DNA of 64,000 bases from CAZSBG01 sp964605145. GTDB taxonomy: Bacteria; Zhuqueibacterota; Zhuqueibacteria; Thermofontimicrobiales; Thermofontimicrobiaceae. The notes under the pieces were generated by a model. That model was not told the origin of the DNA. It saw only the letters and a program-made list of their open reading frames with translations, and searched no databases. The DNA lies in NCBI GenBank assembly GCA_964605145.1, contig CAZSBG010000005.1, positions 1 through 64,000 of the forward strand, read 5' to 3'. Of this stretch, positions 1 through 9,564 are shown one piece after another. The position numbers and the translations under genes are program-made. Numbering within the stretch: the stretch's first letter is position 1; every line of letters begins with the position of its first letter.

Positions 1-35
1 TTGATTGACATAATTGTGCTTTTTGAGTATGATGG

Positions 36-2096
36 GTGCGGAATGCAAATTATATTAATGAAGTGAATGAAATTGCTTTCACTCCATATGGTTTAGATGT
101 ACTGCCAAAGTTAGTTAATATCTGCCAACGGGTATCTGAATCAATAAATTCAATAAAAGCCAAAATAGAACAAGTTCGCCCTGTTTCGATTGTAGATCCC
201 GAAGTAGCTGAAGGTACAGATGTACGAGCATTACTTGACTCAATAGATAAAGATAGCGATATCGAGGATTTTAAGAGTTATGCTAATCTCGAAGAAGATG
301 AATTAAATAGAATTACTGAACTGAATATAGCTCTGGGGCCTGATCCTGCTTCTCGTGCACGCGATCTACGCAGCAAAGTGAATCGTCTTCAACGGTTAAA
401 ATTGAACATTGATAGTGTTTTTGAAGAACTGTCTAACAAATCAGTGACTAATATTCAACTTAAATTAGATGATTTCGTTGCTAAAAATACTGCAGCAAAA
501 ACAGCAGCAGAACTAGCTTTTATTGGGCAGCCATTATCTGGTGTTGGTGAAAAAGTTTGGGTAGAATTATGGGAAACAGCCAGAAAATATTCTCAACAAC
601 AAGCTTATCCCGATAAAGATTTCCCTTTCACTGGAGAAGATTCAAGGTGCCTACTGTGTCAACAACCAATTTTAAAAGATGCGAAACAAAGGTTAGAAGC
701 ATTCGAAGCTTTTATTAAGGCAGAAACACAGCAAGAAGCAGATGCTGCAGAACGGACTTTGAATCAATCATTGACAAAAATTAACAACCTGATTATCGGT
801 CATCAGGCTTTTCAGGATCATCTTGCAGATTTATCAGAAGATCAACAGGAACTAAATAAATCAATTCGTAGATTTCATGGTTTAGCATGGAAGATAAGGA
901 GAAAAATAAATAATTCGTGCAACGCATTAGAATGGGAATCACCATATGATTTGTTACTCTCACCCGCTTCAGAATTAACAAAATTCATAGAACAACTAAC
1001 AGCACAAGCATATGAATTGGAGCAAGTTGCATCTGGTGCAGAGAGAAAAGATCTTCTTGAAGAAAAAAATGAATTGGTTGCTCGTCAATGGCTATCTACA
1101 GTTCTGCAAGATATTGAAAAGGAGATTAGCAGTCAAAAGAAATTAGCTTCTTTAACTTCTGCATTAAGCGATACAGCTACACGACAAATTACACGCAAAA
1201 ATGGTGAATTAGTTGATAAATACATAACCGATTTAATTCAGGATAAATTACAAACCGAAATAAAATGCCTTGGAGCAAATCATTTAGGAGTCGAGTTGGA
1301 TGATTCACCCGGTGGACGCCTTGGGCAGAAACGTTTTAAAATCTCACTTAGTGGAGCACGATCAAATACTAAAGTAGGCAATGTTCTAAGTGAAGGTGAA
1401 TTTCGATGTATCGCCTTAGCTTCTTTCTTTGCTGAACTTTCAACAGAACAAAGCGGTTCAGCTCTCATTTTTGATGATCCCGTTTGTTCGTTAGATCATC
1501 AGTGGCGTCGTAAAGTTGCTTTTCGATTAGTTCAAAAGGCTGCAGAACGACAGGTAATCATCTTTACACACGATATCGTTTTTCTTGCAGATTTAGTTGG
1601 ATACTGCAAAAAAGAAGGAATACCATTAAAACAATGTTACTTATATCGTAGTTCCAATAGAAGTGGTATATGTATTGATGAAGTGCATTGGACAGCAATG
1701 AATGTAAAAAGTCGAATTGGATATCTGAAAAAAATATTACAAAAGGCAAAGAGTATTTATAAAAATTCAGGACCATTTGAATATGAGCATGAAGCACGTC
1801 AATTATATGGACTGCTTCGAGAAGCTTGGGAGCGTGCTGTCGAAGAAGTATTGCTAAATAGTGTTGTTACCAGATTCGAGCGCGAAATTCATACTTCGCT
1901 ATTAAATAAGGTAACTGATATAACGGGTGATGATTTGCAAATTCTCAATGATGGTATGACGAAAACATCTCGCTTTTTTAGAGGGCACGATGAGCCAGAA
2001 ACTGTATTAGATCCAGTACCAGAACCAGATGAAATTTTACAAGATATTGAAATTTTCGAGAACTGGATCAAGCAAATTAGAAGACGACGTAATTAA
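36..2096 (+). CDS. AAA-family (RloC/AAA_13-like) ATPase with zinc hook, 5' truncated
   Basis: This is the C-terminal three quarters of a Rad50-like ABC/AAA ATPase. Long helical segments surround a CxxC hook ('CLLCQQ', about residues 207-210). They are followed by an 'LSEGE' signature near residue 451, a Walker B 'ALIFDDPVCSLDH' near 475 and an H-loop 'FTHD' near 510. The Walker A half is missing because the gene runs off the window and an in-frame TGA lies at 30-32. Frame 1 of bases 1-34 reads like the missing upstream strand, so a frameshift near base 30 is likely. The tail has 'RFFRGH' near residue 646, which fits the RX4-6H pattern of HEPN RNases; that is inference. The next gene, a UvrD-like helicase, starts 53 bases downstream, so the two may act as a pair. 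Confidence 0.7.
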   Translation: MRNANYINEVNEIAFTPYGLDVLPKLVNICQRVSESINSIKAKIEQVRPVSIVDPEVAEGTDVRALLDSIDKDSDIEDFKSYANLEEDELNRITELNIALGPDPASRARDLRSKVNRLQRLKLNIDSVFEELSNKSVTNIQLKLDDFVAKNTAAKTAAELAFIGQPLSGVGEKVWVELWETARKYSQQQAYPDKDFPFTGEDSRCLLCQQPILKDAKQRLEAFEAFIKAETQQEADAAERTLNQSLTKINNLIIGHQAFQDHLADLSEDQQELNKSIRRFHGLAWKIRRKINNSCNALEWESPYDLLLSPASELTKFIEQLTAQAYELEQVASGAERKDLLEEKNELVARQWLSTVLQDIEKEISSQKKLASLTSALSDTATRQITRKNGELVDKYITDLIQDKLQTEIKCLGANHLGVELDDSPGGRLGQKRFKISLSGARSNTKVGNVLSEGEFRCIALASFFAELSTEQSGSALIFDDPVCSLDHQWRRKVAFRLVQKAAERQVIIFTHDIVFLADLVGYCKKEGIPLKQCYLYRSSNRSGICIDEVHWTAMNVKSRIGYLKKILQKAKSIYKNSGPFEYEHEARQLYGLLREAWERAVEEVLLNSVVTRFEREIHTSLLNKVTDITGDDLQILNDGMTKTSRFFRGHDEPETVLDPVPEPDEILQDIEIFENWIKQIRRRRN

Positions 2097-2149
2097 ATTA
2101 GCATTATTCAAAACAACTCATTAAAGTTCACCTATACAAGAATTTAAAA

Positions 2150-4213
2150 ATGGAATTTCGCATCGCCGATACATTCACCGACAGCTTGACCAGGCTAAAC
2201 AACGATGAACAAAAAGCTGTCAAAACCACCGCATTCGACCTGCAAATGAATCCTGCCAATCCCGGGATGCAGTTTCATAAACTCGACAAAGCAAAAGATC
2301 CGAATTTCTGGTCTGTTCGTGTGAGTCGGGATATCAGGTTAATTGTGCATAAAACCGACTCCAGTTTACTGCTTTGCTACGTTGCCCATCACGATGATGC
2401 CTATCGCTGGGCAGAGCGTCGTAAACTGGAAACACATCCAAAGACTGGCGCTGCCCAATTAGTTGAAATTCGGGAAACAATAAAAGAAATTAGCATTCCC
2501 AAATATGTGGAAGTAGAACAGCCGAAACCGCCATTATTCACCGATCTGTCTGACGATGATCTGCTACATTATGGTGTTCCCACTGAATGGTTGGATGATG
2601 TCCGTCATGCAAATGAAGACTCTATATTGGAATTAACTGACCATTTACCAAATGAAGCTGCGGAAGCGCTGCTTGATCTGGCGACAGGCGTGATCCCGGA
2701 AATGCCTCAACCAATCGAAGCCGATATCAATCCGTTTGACCATCCCGATGCACAACGTCGATTCCGAGTGATGAATAATGTTGAAGAACTCGAACGCGCA
2801 CTCGAATTCCCATGGGAAAAATGGACAGTATTTCTTCATCCTGCACAGCGCCAATTGGTTGAACGCGACTATAGTGGACCTGCCCGTATTTCAGGTTCTG
2901 CCGGCACAGGAAAAACCATTGTTGCGTTACACCGAGCTGTATTTTTAGCTCGCACAAATCCCGATGCCAGAGTATTACTCACAACTTTTTCAGAAACATT
3001 AGCCAATGCGCTAAAAACAAAATTAAGACGATTAATCTGTAATGAACCCCGCATTGCGGAACGGCTGGAAGTGTACTCGATGAATAACATCGGACAACGT
3101 CTTTACACATCTAACTTTGGTCGCCCCAATATCGCCTCCCAAGAGCTAATTAAACAATACATACAAAATGCTGCAAAAGACCTTGAGGATAATAAATTTT
3201 CCCTTCATTTTTTAATGACAGAATGGGAGCAGGTCGTTGATGCCTGGCAATTAGAGACATGGGAATCCTATCGTGACGTTGTGCGATTGGGTCGTAAAAC
3301 TCGACTGCCAGAAAACAAGCGAAAAGTGCTGTGGTCGATATTCGAAAAAGTGAAATTCGAACTTCGGGAAGAGAAGTATATCACCTATGCTGATTTATTT
3401 AGCAAATTAGCAACCAAACTTCGAGAAAACAAACATAAACCATTTGACTTTGGTGTAGTAGACGAAGCTCAGGATATCAGTGTTGCTCAATTACGTTTTC
3501 TCGCTGCGCTTGGTGAAAATGCCCCAAACAAAATTCTTTTTACAGGAGATCTCGGCCAGCGGATATTTCAACAACCATTTTCCTGGAAAGCGTTGGGAAT
3601 TGATATTCGTGGCCGTTCTCGTACTCTTCGAATTAATTATCGAACGTCTCACCAAATCAGAATGCAGGCGGATCGATTATTGGCTCCTGAATTATCTGAT
3701 GTTGATGGAAATATCGAGGAACGTCGCGGTACCATCTCAGTGTTTAACGGGCCGAATCCGATAATCCTGGTATTAAATTCAGTTGAAGAAGAAAGAAATA
3801 CTATCAGCAAATGGCTCGCAGATCGAATATCCGAAGGAATTTTACCGCACGAAATAGGAGTTTTTGTCCGCTCAGAATCAGAACTGGAAAGAGCAAGTAC
3901 AGCCGTGGAAAAAGCTGCTATTCCTTACATGATTCTGGATGAGAATATAGCGTCAAAGAGTGAACATGTTTCAATTAGTACGATGCATCTGGCCAAAGGG
4001 CTGGAATTTCGCGCTGTAGTCGTTATGGCATGCGATGATGAAATTATACCACTACAGGAACGAATCGAATTGGTTGCTGATGATGCGGATTTGGAAGAAG
4101 TCTACAACACAGAACGCCATCTTCTCTATGTTGCCTGTACCCGTGCGCGCGATCAGCTTTTAGTTACTGGTGTTGATCCAGTTTCGGAATTTTTGGATGA
4201 TTTGAGGATGTGA
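2150..4213 (+). CDS. UvrD/Rep-like superfamily 1 helicase with N-terminal RelE-like domain
   Basis: This 687-residue protein couples a RelE/ParE-like fold (about residues 1-90) to a UvrD-type 3'-5' helicase. Helicase motifs run in order: Walker A 'GSAGTGKT' (about 248), motif II 'DEAQD' (about 438), 'INYRTSHQIR' (motif IV region), 'ISTMHLAKGLEF' (motif V) and 'LLYVACTRARDQL' (motif VI, about 655). The N-terminal part has RelE-like features: an early 'FTDSLTRL' helix, a 'FWSVRVSRDIRLIVH' strand pair and 'YRWAERRK'. In known proteins of this type the RelE-like domain is thought to be a nucleic-acid-binding or regulatory module rather than a free toxin. It follows the AAA ATPase in the same direction. 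An ATPase plus UvrD pair recalls Gabija, but no TOPRIM domain is visible. Confidence 0.85.
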   Translation: MEFRIADTFTDSLTRLNNDEQKAVKTTAFDLQMNPANPGMQFHKLDKAKDPNFWSVRVSRDIRLIVHKTDSSLLLCYVAHHDDAYRWAERRKLETHPKTGAAQLVEIRETIKEISIPKYVEVEQPKPPLFTDLSDDDLLHYGVPTEWLDDVRHANEDSILELTDHLPNEAAEALLDLATGVIPEMPQPIEADINPFDHPDAQRRFRVMNNVEELERALEFPWEKWTVFLHPAQRQLVERDYSGPARISGSAGTGKTIVALHRAVFLARTNPDARVLLTTFSETLANALKTKLRRLICNEPRIAERLEVYSMNNIGQRLYTSNFGRPNIASQELIKQYIQNAAKDLEDNKFSLHFLMTEWEQVVDAWQLETWESYRDVVRLGRKTRLPENKRKVLWSIFEKVKFELREEKYITYADLFSKLATKLRENKHKPFDFGVVDEAQDISVAQLRFLAALGENAPNKILFTGDLGQRIFQQPFSWKALGIDIRGRSRTLRINYRTSHQIRMQADRLLAPELSDVDGNIEERRGTISVFNGPNPIILVLNSVEEERNTISKWLADRISEGILPHEIGVFVRSESELERASTAVEKAAIPYMILDENIASKSEHVSISTMHLAKGLEFRAVVVMACDDEIIPLQERIELVADDADLEEVYNTERHLLYVACTRARDQLLVTGVDPVSEFLDDLRM

Positions 4214-4348
4214 TCTTTTTAATAATAATGAGTTATTTATTAGTCCTACTGATGGATAATAAATCTGAATTATAAATTGAATATGTAGCCGATATATTTG
4301 AAAATTGTCCTATTTAAATTAATCAAATAGAGTTTGGATTTTGGTTAA

Positions 4349-7300
4349 ATGGATTTAAAAATGTTAAAAGGAACATGGGTACGTCTTAAATTAGATCCTG
4401 CTCGTCAGGGAATCTTCACAGGCAAAATGCTCCAACGGGGTACAAGATTATTATATCAAATAAAATTCCCAAACCGCATTGAATATATTGCCGGCGACCA
4501 ATTGGAAATCATTGAAGAAGAACTGAGTCATCCATTAGATTTATTCCTTAAAGGACAATTATCACGCGCTTGTGATTTGAAGAGAATATTAACTCATGTT
4601 CGCCTCGGTGGGCGATTGGCAAATCTAATTTATAGTATGGAAATTTCTAATACTGATTTTTATGCCTATCAATTCAAACCCGTGATAAAGATATTAAATT
4701 CTGTAACCAATGGTTTGCTCATTGCTGACGAGGTTGGTCTTGGTAAAACGATTGAGGCTGGCCTAATTTGGACAGAATTAAAAAGCCGTTTTGATTTGAG
4801 AAGACTTTTGGTTATGGTACCCGCAATTCTTCAGGAAAAATGGCAACTTGAATTGAAAAATCGATTTGGAATTGATGCAAAAATATTAAAAGCTGAAGAA
4901 ACGCTAAAGGAACTAACCTACACGGCGCAAACAGGAAGCTACCATGATTTTGCTATCATTACAAGTATGCAGGGAATTAGACCAAGAAAAGGTTGGGAAA
5001 ATTGTGACCCAGAAAATAGTCCAGCAGCCTCAAGATTAGCGAAGTTTTTAGATGAATTGAAATACGAATCAGAACTGATCGATTTGTTGATAGTTGACGA
5101 AGCCCACTATATGAGGAATCCAGAAAGTAAAACAGCAAGAATCGGTCAATTGCTGAGAAATTTATCTGATTATATAATTCTTTTATCTGCCACCCCAATT
5201 CATCTTAAAAATAAGGATTTATATACTTTGGCTCGTCTGATTGATGAGGATACATATTACAGAGAGGATGTATTTAACCTTATCATAGAGGCGAATGCCC
5301 CTCTCGTAAAAGCAAGAGATGCTATACTTACTCAAGAATTGAATTCCAAAGAGTTCTGGGAGTATATCAATTCTGCTCGTTCGCATTTTTTACTTAAAAA
5401 TAACAAGCAACTTAAATATTACACTGATTCTCCACCCACGGATGTACAATTAAAAGACAACGAATTTCGAAATAAAATTGCAGAACAATTGGACTCGATG
5501 AATATTCTTGGGAATATAATCACACGAACTCGAAAAAGGGATGTGAAAGAATTCCGTGTTATACGTGAGCCTGTCCCTGAAAGTATCAAAATGACCGAGC
5601 CTGAAAAAATATTTTTTGAGTTTGTCACAAATTCAGTTCGTGAGTTCTGTGCAAAATATGATTATCATGAAGGATTCTTGCTTGTATTGCCTCAACGTCA
5701 GATGGCAAGCTCAATGCCGGCAGCATTAAGATGGTGGCAATCGAAACGTTTTAATACAAAAGACGGTTTAGATAATGCTATATTTACAAACTTATTAAAC
5801 GCCGATGATGATGAATATGAAGAGATAGACTATGAACTGGAGGATTACGAAGAACTGGGTCCTCTTTCAAAAGAATTGATTCGCCAGTCATATAAATATG
5901 GAGACTATGCCACTCTTTTCAAAAATGATTCGAAATTTAATCGATTAAAACAGGTATTAAATAAAAAACTCTCAGAAAATAAAAAAGAAAAAATAGTGCT
6001 TTTTTCTTATTTTCGACCAACTTTAAATTATTTAAATGAGAGACTTAAGGCAGATGGATATCGTTGTCTGCTTCTTATGGGAGGAGAAAAAATTAATAAA
6101 AACGAAATAATTCGTCGTTTCAAAAATTCAGATGACATCAACTTATTACTATCATCGGAAGTCGGCAGCGAGGGAATAGACTTGGATTTTTGTAGAATTT
6201 TAATCAATTATGATTTACCATGGAATCCGATGAAAGTAGAGCAGCGAATTGGACGCTTGGACCGAATTGGTCAAAAAGCAAATCGAATCCTTATATGGAA
6301 TCTTTTTTATGAGGATACAATTGATGGGCGGATTTATAACCGGCTACTAAAAAGAATTGGTATTTTTGAGCATACTCTAGGAGGATTAGAGCCAATAGTT
6401 GGACACGAGTTAAGAATACTTACAATGGATTTACTACGCGATAACTTAACAGCGGAACAAGAGCAAGAGCGTATTGATCAAACAACCCAGGCTATTGTAA
6501 ATAGACAAAAAGAGGAAGAGCGACTGGAGGAAGAAGCTAAACACTTAGTTGCCTATGGTGACTACATTCTAAATCAAGTAAAAGCAGCAAAAGAAATGAA
6601 TAACTGGATAAAAGGAAAGGATATTCAAAATTACATAATTGATTATTTTCAGTTGAATTATTCAGGATGCTATTTCAAACAACATTACGATGATAAATCT
6701 GTTTTTGATATTCAACTTTCTAATGCTGCTAAAAATGATTTAGATAACTATTTAAGAGGGAAACGTATTTCAACAACAACACGATTGGTCAGTAACGAAA
6801 CTAGACCCATCCAATGTGAATTTGTAAATAAATTGTTTATAGAATCAAATCAAAATTTGGAAATTATCAACCAGATTCATCCTGTTGTCAGGTTTGTAAC
6901 AAGTCAAATAGAAAAACAAGAAAAATATCATTACCCTGCAGTTAGTGTTAAGTTATCCAGTTCAAAATTAGCTAACAGGTTAACAACAGGTAATTACGCT
7001 TTCTCTGTTCAAAAATGGACAGTAAAAGGATTAAGAGATATTGAAAAACTCTATTATTGTGTGCTACCAGAATGTGACCAGAGTAATTTTTTAAAGAACG
7101 AAGACGCAGAATTATTAGTTACTTTAGCCGCTTCACAAGGAACCGATTGGTTAGAGGCTAAAAATGAAATCAATCTTTCTATATTTGGAGAACTTATTAA
7201 TCAGAGATGCCTGGCTTTATCGGACGATAAATACCAGGAATTTATAGATGATCTTGAGAAAACCAATAGTTATCGAGCTGATATCCAACTAAAAAGTATA

Positions 7301-7513
7301 GAAAATCATCTAGACAGGCAGGTTACTAAACTTACGGAAACCATAAAGAACCTCAGGCAAGCAGGGAAAGAATCCATTGCAATCATGAACCAAGGCAAAA
7401 TTGATAAGCTGCAAAACAAAATGGAGAGAAAGAAAATGGAAGTTGAAAATGGTAAAAAAATTGTTACTAATAAAGAAGAAATATGCCTGGGAGTCATTCA
7501 ACTAACTAATTAG
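4349..7513 (+). CDS. RapA/SNF2-type superfamily 2 helicase
   Basis: This is a 1054-residue DNA-translocase-type protein. The N-terminal RecA lobe has 'DEVGLGKTIEAGL' (Walker A, about residues 125-137), 'VDEAHYM' (motif II, about 248) and 'LLSATPIH' (motif III). The C-terminal lobe has 'SSEVGSEGIDLDFC' (about 603) and 'VEQRIGRLDRIGQ' (about 630), the arginine-finger region typical of RapA/HepA relatives. A charged, probably coiled-coil tail fills the last 150 residues. A 135-base gap separates it from the UvrD-like gene. The Hsp70-like gene starts 35 bases after its stop, so these two are probably co-transcribed. SNF2 helicases of this size occur in several phage-defence systems, including DISARM, but no methylase or DUF1998 gene is nearby, so I do not assign it to DISARM. 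Confidence 0.88.
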   Translation: MDLKMLKGTWVRLKLDPARQGIFTGKMLQRGTRLLYQIKFPNRIEYIAGDQLEIIEEELSHPLDLFLKGQLSRACDLKRILTHVRLGGRLANLIYSMEISNTDFYAYQFKPVIKILNSVTNGLLIADEVGLGKTIEAGLIWTELKSRFDLRRLLVMVPAILQEKWQLELKNRFGIDAKILKAEETLKELTYTAQTGSYHDFAIITSMQGIRPRKGWENCDPENSPAASRLAKFLDELKYESELIDLLIVDEAHYMRNPESKTARIGQLLRNLSDYIILLSATPIHLKNKDLYTLARLIDEDTYYREDVFNLIIEANAPLVKARDAILTQELNSKEFWEYINSARSHFLLKNNKQLKYYTDSPPTDVQLKDNEFRNKIAEQLDSMNILGNIITRTRKRDVKEFRVIREPVPESIKMTEPEKIFFEFVTNSVREFCAKYDYHEGFLLVLPQRQMASSMPAALRWWQSKRFNTKDGLDNAIFTNLLNADDDEYEEIDYELEDYEELGPLSKELIRQSYKYGDYATLFKNDSKFNRLKQVLNKKLSENKKEKIVLFSYFRPTLNYLNERLKADGYRCLLLMGGEKINKNEIIRRFKNSDDINLLLSSEVGSEGIDLDFCRILINYDLPWNPMKVEQRIGRLDRIGQKANRILIWNLFYEDTIDGRIYNRLLKRIGIFEHTLGGLEPIVGHELRILTMDLLRDNLTAEQEQERIDQTTQAIVNRQKEEERLEEEAKHLVAYGDYILNQVKAAKEMNNWIKGKDIQNYIIDYFQLNYSGCYFKQHYDDKSVFDIQLSNAAKNDLDNYLRGKRISTTTRLVSNETRPIQCEFVNKLFIESNQNLEIINQIHPVVRFVTSQIEKQEKYHYPAVSVKLSSSKLANRLTTGNYAFSVQKWTVKGLRDIEKLYYCVLPECDQSNFLKNEDAELLVTLAASQGTDWLEAKNEINLSIFGELINQRCLALSDDKYQEFIDDLEKTNSYRADIQLKSIENHLDRQVTKLTETIKNLRQAGKESIAIMNQGKIDKLQNKMERKKMEVENGKKIVTNKEEICLGVIQLTN

Positions 7514-7548
7514 ATAATAATAATAATTCAACTTTTTGAGCTATACAA

Positions 7549-8922
7549 ATGAAACAAAATAATACAACTCAATTCACACTCGATCCTTACTCGAAAGATG
7601 TAATTGATGTTGTCATTGGATTTGATTTTGGAACATCATCGACAAAAGTGATTATACAAACCCCTGCCTTTGCTGGAGGAAAATCTTTTTTAGTTCCTTT
7701 TGGTGATATGGGGTACAAGGAAAATAAGTACCTAATGCCTACGCAAATGTTTTATGATGAAGATGGTAACTTTTCGATATCGAAATTTGGGAGCTCAAAA
7801 ACCTACAATAATATAAAATTAAAACTACTGTCCGAACCAAACAGTATAGTTATTCACACTTCTAAAATCAGAGCGAGTGAGTTTGCATCAATATACATAG
7901 CTTTTGTTTTGTTTAAAGTGCGCACATGGTTTCTTAAAACACAAGAAAAAATTTACAAACAATATAAGTTAAGGTGGCAATTAAACGTGGGCATTCCTTC
8001 CAAAGAATTTGATGAGGAACCCCAAAAAAGTATTTATAAAAATGTGGCTATAAATGCATGGAAATTTTCAATGAATAATGAGATGAAGCATATTTCAGAT
8101 TTTAGAAATTCTATTGAGTCACCATTAAAAGAAATTGAAGAGACAGATATTAACATTATACCAGAAATAATAGCAGGAGTTGTTGGATATGCAAGGTCAT
8201 ATTATAGAGAAGATGGCTTACATTTAATGATCGATATTGGTGCACGCACACTAGATATTGCTAGTTTTAATTTACATTCAGATGAAGGCGAAGATAGGTA
8301 TCCATTATTAATTGCAGATGTACAGCCCCTCGGTGCATATGTCTGTCATATTGAAAGCACTAAAACTATCATGAATTATTTATTTCAAGATGCAGTTAAT
8401 AAATATAGAGATATGATCGTCCCATTACCAATTCATTTCGATGAGTATTTCGGTGATATTGAAAGCAGGCTTATTGAAATACAAAAAAAACAAAATATGG
8501 AAACAAGTTTTGATTTTTTTATTAAATGCAAAAAAATGATTTTAATGAATATCACCAAATTGAAAACAAGACGAGATCCAAATTCTAATAATTGGAAAGA
8601 GGGTCTTCCAGTTTTTATTTCCGGAGGAGGTAAGCATCTTAAGATTTATCGAAAAGTACTCGAACTAGCACAAAATATTCTAATAAATCAGTATAACATG
8701 AGTCATTTTAATTTTAAAGAAATTAGAATTCCCCATAATTTACATATTCCTGAAAATTTTAAAAAACAATATTATAGATTTACTGTTGCATATGGCCTTA
8801 GTTTCGAAAAAGAAAACATTGGAGAAATGAAAGGCCCAAGAAAAATTAAAGACATAAATCCAAACAAATCAAATGGTCATCCTTATAAAACACATTATGA
8901 GGATACTAAAGATCTTATGTAA
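7549..8922 (+). CDS. Hsp70/actin-fold ATPase
   Basis: This 457-residue protein has the ASKHA fold signatures. Phosphate-1 is 'IGFDFGTSSTKVII' (about residues 22-35), phosphate-2 is 'LMIDIGARTLDIASF' (about 226), and an adenosine-type 'FISGGGKHLKIYRKV' lies near residue 360. The Hsp70 substrate-binding domain is absent, so it is an actin-like or Hsp70-NBD-only protein rather than DnaK. It sits 35 bases after the SNF2 helicase and 31 bases before the DUF6361 remnant, forming one apparent transcription unit. It probably works as an ATP-dependent switch for the neighbouring helicases; that role is inference from context. Family membership is fairly sure, function is not. Confidence 0.75.
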   Translation: MKQNNTTQFTLDPYSKDVIDVVIGFDFGTSSTKVIIQTPAFAGGKSFLVPFGDMGYKENKYLMPTQMFYDEDGNFSISKFGSSKTYNNIKLKLLSEPNSIVIHTSKIRASEFASIYIAFVLFKVRTWFLKTQEKIYKQYKLRWQLNVGIPSKEFDEEPQKSIYKNVAINAWKFSMNNEMKHISDFRNSIESPLKEIEETDINIIPEIIAGVVGYARSYYREDGLHLMIDIGARTLDIASFNLHSDEGEDRYPLLIADVQPLGAYVCHIESTKTIMNYLFQDAVNKYRDMIVPLPIHFDEYFGDIESRLIEIQKKQNMETSFDFFIKCKKMILMNITKLKTRRDPNSNNWKEGLPVFISGGGKHLKIYRKVLELAQNILINQYNMSHFNFKEIRIPHNLHIPENFKKQYYRFTVAYGLSFEKENIGEMKGPRKIKDINPNKSNGHPYKTHYEDTKDLM

Positions 8923-8953
8923 AAAAAATTTATAGAGAAAGGAAAAATTAGTA

Positions 8954-9196
8954 TTGCCTTCTACATTCGCCTGGGTCGATTTCGCTGAAGAAGACCAACA
9001 GAAGATGCTAGATGTTGTCCATATGTTCCAGGAAAAAGACACAAGAGATGAATTGGGAATCGGGATAATTCGAGATGCCTTTGCAGATTATTTTTTCCCA
9101 GGAACTTCCACTATACAAACCCGCGCTCGTTATATGCTGTTTGTGCCATGGATATACCTGGACTTGAATACTGGAAATCTTCACTTTTTTTACTGA
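8954..9196 (+). pseudogene. DUF6361 family protein, N-terminal remnant
   Basis: The 80-residue reading frame matches the start of DUF6361 proteins as I remember them: 'TFAWVDFAEEDQQKM', 'TRDELGIGIIRDAFAD', then 'FFPGTSTIQTRARYML' and 'FVPWIYLDL'. The family is normally several hundred residues long. Here the frame runs into a TGA at 9194-9196 soon after 'YLDLN', and helicase sequence begins at once in another frame. A deletion has therefore removed most of this gene and the start of the next one. The start is a TTG preceded by 'gagaaagga'. DUF6361 genes recur beside helicases in predicted defence loci; its biochemical role is unknown to me. Confidence 0.65.
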
Positions 9197-9564
9197 ACAT
9201 GATGGACAGTGATTCTTATAAACTAAAACGCGAATTTATTACTTCTATTAAACAACAGGATGGACAGAATCTTTTCAATATATTAGAAAAAGCTGGAAAC
9301 GGATTATTATCCTGGCAATTGATTGGTAAGTATAAACAGATCGATCCTGAGAATACTAAACTACGACTACTAATAGAAACTAAAATTTTACAAGGAAGCT
9401 GGAAGTTACTCTGGGTCCCAGCTTCAATGCCATATTATGTACAAAACGAAAGTCCATTTTCAGATCCGACTTTAAAATATTTTACAAAATCACTAGTTTT
9501 TTCTGCCTGGCATGTAGTTCCAAAAGTCATTGCTACAATCGCCAGTTACGAAGCTGAGCGATAA
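9148..9564 (+). pseudogene. Helicase fragment, middle part, ending in an in-frame stop
   Basis: This reads as an internal piece of a large SF2 helicase of the type found next to DUF6361. 'WKLLWVPASMPYY' and 'SLVFSAWHVVPKVIA', followed by 'SYEAER', mark the linker and the first strand of the C-terminal RecA lobe. The helicase N-terminus, with Walker A and DEAH box, is absent. Homologous sequence probably begins only around 9190, just after the DUF6361 remnant, and the first dozen codons come from the overlap. The frame stops at TAA 9562-9564, and the following reading frame continues in the same phase with matching family sequence. This TAA is therefore a nonsense mutation or a sequencing error rather than a gene boundary. 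Confidence 0.6.

Noticed and set aside
36..4213. Gabija system
   Set aside because: The ATPase and UvrD-like helicase order is similar, but the ATPase has a zinc hook and no TOPRIM nuclease motif that I can see.
4349..8922. DISARM system
   Set aside because: A SNF2-type helicase is present, but no methylase, DUF1998 or PLD gene accompanies it.
9562..9564. Recoded stop codon
   Set aside because: It is TAA, not TGA or TAG, and the gene has two other lesions, so nonsense mutation or sequence error is simpler.
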